Positions 61,741 through 64,000 of a stretch of DNA of 64,000 nucleotides are shown in pieces. The DNA is from Adineta steineri. Taxonomy: Eukaryota > Rotifera > Eurotatoria > Adinetida > Adinetidae. The notes beneath the pieces were generated by a model, which ran no database searches, was not told the DNA's origin, and saw only the letters and a program-made list of their open reading frames with translations. The translations under genes were made by a program, and so were the position numbers. Numbering within the stretch: the first letter of the stretch is position 1; every line of letters starts with the position of its first letter. Where the stretch lies: contig CAJNOI010000013.1 in the NCBI GenBank assembly GCA_905250115.1, positions 607,788 to 671,787 of the forward strand, given 5' to 3'.

Positions 61741-62406
61741 ATGTCATTGACTTCACTATGTATATTCTTCTTCTTTTTGCCTTGTATTATTATCTCCGCA
61801 CCTAATATTGGTAGTCGTTATACTGGTACTGGTTTTCATACACGTCTTGAATATACAATTGATCCTGATCCATCAATGCCTGCTCGATGTTTATTTGTAT
61901 GGCATCGTTTACCACCTTATTTATATATTGAACCAGATGAACTTCATCAATTAAATGCAACTATATTAGGTTCAATTAATATTGAAACATCAGCATCTCA
62001 ATCACATCCATTTGCATATTGTTTTATATTATATAATTCAACTACAAAACCATTTGATCATACGAAAACATTTTCAATTAATATTCATAGTCGATATTTA
62101 GATCCGAGAAGTGATAATACTGATTTAGATCCGAGACGTGATGATACTGATTTATATGAAACTCTTCCTTTACCTGAACCAGTTATACATTTTACAAAAA
62201 AACAATGTCCTCATTTAGGCGTGGGATGTCCAGCACCAATAGCAGAAACAGGTATTGAATCACCAAGAGAATTAACTGTTACTATTCCTGTTGGTCAAGA
62301 AAAACATTTATGGTTTGTTTTTCCAATCACTTGTTTATTTCCATTTATTAGTTGTTCATTATTATTTATAATAAGTGGACGAATTCAAACAAAAACTGTT
62401 AATTAA
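61741..62406 (+). CDS. PIGX: PIG-X, GPI mannosyltransferase I regulatory subunit
   Basis: Single-exon gene of 221 residues, the only intronless gene seen here. An N-terminal signal peptide (SLCIFFFFLPCIIISA), a lumenal domain and one C-terminal transmembrane segment (FVFPITCLFPFISCSLLFII) give the type-I ER membrane layout of PIG-X. Family marks are GFHTRLEY, RLPPYLYIEPDELHQL (human has a matching YVDPYEL segment), FSINIHSRYLDP and TVTIPVGQEKHLW. PIG-X stabilises PIG-M, which adds the first mannose in GPI-anchor synthesis. A 27-bp in-frame tandem duplication (LDPRSDNTD / LDPRRDDTD) interrupts the middle. AATAAA at 62442-62447 is a probable poly(A) signal. Confidence 0.85.
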   Translation: MSLTSLCIFFFFLPCIIISAPNIGSRYTGTGFHTRLEYTIDPDPSMPARCLFVWHRLPPYLYIEPDELHQLNATILGSINIETSASQSHPFAYCFILYNSTTKPFDHTKTFSINIHSRYLDPRSDNTDLDPRRDDTDLYETLPLPEPVIHFTKKQCPHLGVGCPAPIAETGIESPRELTVTIPVGQEKHLWFVFPITCLFPFISCSLLFIISGRIQTKTVN

Positions 62407-62728
62407 TACATGTTAGATTCAGTTTGTTTGTTTTTTTTGTAAATAAAAAAGTGTCAATATACTTTGATATCTTACTATTCATAGATTGAATTTTATCATT
62501 AAAAACTTTTAAAAGATAAAAAATTTTGTTTTATTTTAAGAAAAAAGAATAACTGTAAATATAAAAGAAAGAATATTTCTTTTTCTAGTCTAATATAATT
62601 GAAAAGTTTAAGTTGACATATAAATTTCAAACATTTAGAACTAAATGAAAAAAAAAACAAAAGTAATAAATTCAACGTAAATGTTATTGTTTTATAAAAC
62701 ACAATATAAATGAAAACTTTCAATTATG
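62407..62728. other. Convergent 322-bp spacer
   Basis: 3' flanks of PIG-X (plus) and the Pro/Cys-rich gene (minus). Contains the PIG-X poly(A) signal and otherwise A/T-rich DNA without features. Confidence 0.6.
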
Positions 62729-64000
62729 TTATACAAGTCTTGTTAGATTATCATCATTTACTCCTGATATATAGACAGGAAAATCAGTAATACGTAATTG
62801 TTCATTATAATTATCTAAATATGAAACAATATATATATATATATATTGACTTATATCAGAAAATATATTTAATTCTTACCAGTAACAAATGCTTCTCCTT
62901 CTTCCATAATACTATTTCCATATCGGACAGTAATTTTTGTTTCCAATTGATCCATAACAGCACCATAGTCAAGATATGATTCTTGTGCTTGATGTTGTTG
63001 TTGTTGTTGTTCATCTAATTGAATAGAAAAAGAATGATGTAAAACGAAAGAAAATTAAATACAATTATTAACCTTCTACTTGTCTATAAACAATTTTTTT
63101 AATCAAAGATTTTCCAGGTACACAGCAACATTTAACACACCATCGGTCTTGTTTTTGGCAAGGTGGTGGTGGTATTATTGGTGGATGTATGTATGGTTGT
63201 GGTGGTGGAATGTATGGTTGCGGTGGAGGTATGTACGGTTCAGGTGGAGGAATGTATGGCTCGGGAGTTAGTGGTGGAAATTCTTCCGGAATTATTTCAG
63301 GACAAGGTCCAACACAGAGGCCAGGTCTCAAACGTGGTATTTCTGGACACGGCGGACACGGTGGACATGGCGGACATGGATGAAAAGGAGGAGGTCTAAA
63401 TATCGGTGTTGGACAACGTGGTCCAGGACGTACAACTGGTCTATAAGTTGTTTGTGGTGGAAGTTTAGGCCAATCAAATGATGGTATAGGTAATGGTGTA
63501 GGTGCCGGAGTAAAAGTTGATGGTGTTAATGGTGAAGGATAATCAATAGGTTGTATTGGTGTAGGTGGTGGAATATATGGTTGCATTGGTGAATGAATAG
63601 ATCGTGTTTGTGTTCCTACATCATTGAAGTGTATTTCACCTGTTGGATAATGTGGTTGTGGTTGATCTTGAGGACAACAATTAATAGCTAGAAATGTATT
63701 CGATTGTTGAATATATTGTTGATTACAAGGAGGAGTTGATACTGGTATTTCTGGTTCATAATGAGACATTGATAATGGAGTAACAGAAGGAAATGGTGTT
63801 GGAAATGGTGGTTGGAAATGAGGCGTTGGTGTTCGTGGATATTGAGGTGTTGGTGGTGGTTGAAAATCAGGAATAAACGGTGGACAAGGAGGACATGGAG
63901 GACAAGGTGGGCATGGAGGACACGGCTGCCTAAATGGTGGTCGATATTGAGGCGTTGGTATACGTGGAATATCAGGAATAAACGGTGGTTGATATTGAGG
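62729..64000 (-). CDS. Pro/Cys-rich protein, 5' part outside the window
   Basis: Three exons are visible: 64000 (edge)-63073, 63014-62880 and 62814-62729, all in phase. The first is open to the edge and contains MSHYEPEIP as internal sequence. I do not recognise a family. The long exon is dominated by Pro with repeated PPQPYIPPP-type units and two clusters of CPPC steps (PPCPPCPPCPPCP and PCPPCPPCPEIPR), interspersed with FIPDIPRIPTPQYRPPF-like repeats. The last two exons are less biased (QESYLDYGAVMDQLETKITV, RYGNSIMEEGEAFVTG, ITDFPVYISGVNDDNL) and may be a small folded domain. Whether it is secreted cannot be told without the N-terminus. Confidence 0.75.
63160..63960 (-). repeat. Coding Pro-rich repeats (CPPC and PQPYIPPP types)
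   Basis: Nine-bp GGACATGGC/GGACAAGGA-type units encode CPP steps at 63345-63380 and 63885-63925. About 24-bp GGTGGAGGTATGTATGGT-type units around 63180-63265 encode PYIPPPE/Q repeats. Both keep the frame. Confidence 0.7.

Noticed and set aside
1-64000. CRISPR arrays, operons, phage or bacterial genes.
   Set aside because: Genes are intron-rich animal genes. No regularly spaced repeats of CRISPR type and no prokaryotic coding pattern.

Overview
The window is eukaryotic and animal. It is roughly 70% A+T by eye, with genes split by many very short introns (mostly about 50-65 nt, GT...TTTAG) plus a few longer ones that carry repeats. Gene content is metazoan: Dachshund, phospholipase C epsilon, arfaptin, SPEF1, an SLK/STK10-type kinase, PIG-X and HIBADH. 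The tiny introns, compact gene spacing, Asn/Ser/Gln-rich linkers and many small non-autonomous DNA transposons in introns resemble a bdelloid rotifer (Rotaria/Adineta-like). That assignment is an inference, not a proof. The standard genetic code fits everywhere. I found no rRNA, tRNA, CRISPR or prokaryotic feature.

Layout. Positions 1-15553 hold four minus-strand genes: an alpha-arrestin (cut by the window edge), a Pro/Gln-rich protein of unknown function, a TLC-domain membrane protein and an STE20-family SLK/STK10 kinase. A 5.9-kb intergenic stretch (15554-21451) separates the divergent starts of the kinase and a giant plus-strand gene. It holds only one weak candidate, a small secreted-peptide ORF. 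The giant gene (21452-41097) has 40 coding exons whose reading frames all join, giving 4013 codons before the stop. It ends as a complete phospholipase C epsilon (RasGEF, EF, X, Y, C2, RA, RA), but its N-terminal half carries ankyrin repeats, an armadillo-like region and a FERM-like module. This fusion is the most notable object in the window.

Positions 42128-44394 hold a minus-strand SPEF1-like gene with two alternative first exons for the same half of the calponin-homology domain. It is divergent from a 13-exon unrecognised gene (44705-51311). Then come HIBADH (minus, 52036-53692), arfaptin (plus, 54150-55542), Dachshund (plus, 58692-60410), PIG-X (plus, 61741-62406) and a Pro/Cys-rich protein (minus, 62729 to beyond 64000).

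The genes do not form a pathway or operon. Several belong to membrane and small-GTPase signalling (alpha-arrestin, TLC protein, SLK-type kinase, PLC-epsilon, arfaptin), which I take as coincidence. A recurring theme is small inverted-repeat transposons in introns and spacers. Several have clear target-site duplications, and one lies directly against a splice donor of HIBADH. Exon boundaries were placed by eye from splice consensus, frame continuity and family similarity. Where a coding length is given, the exon lengths sum to a whole number of codons.
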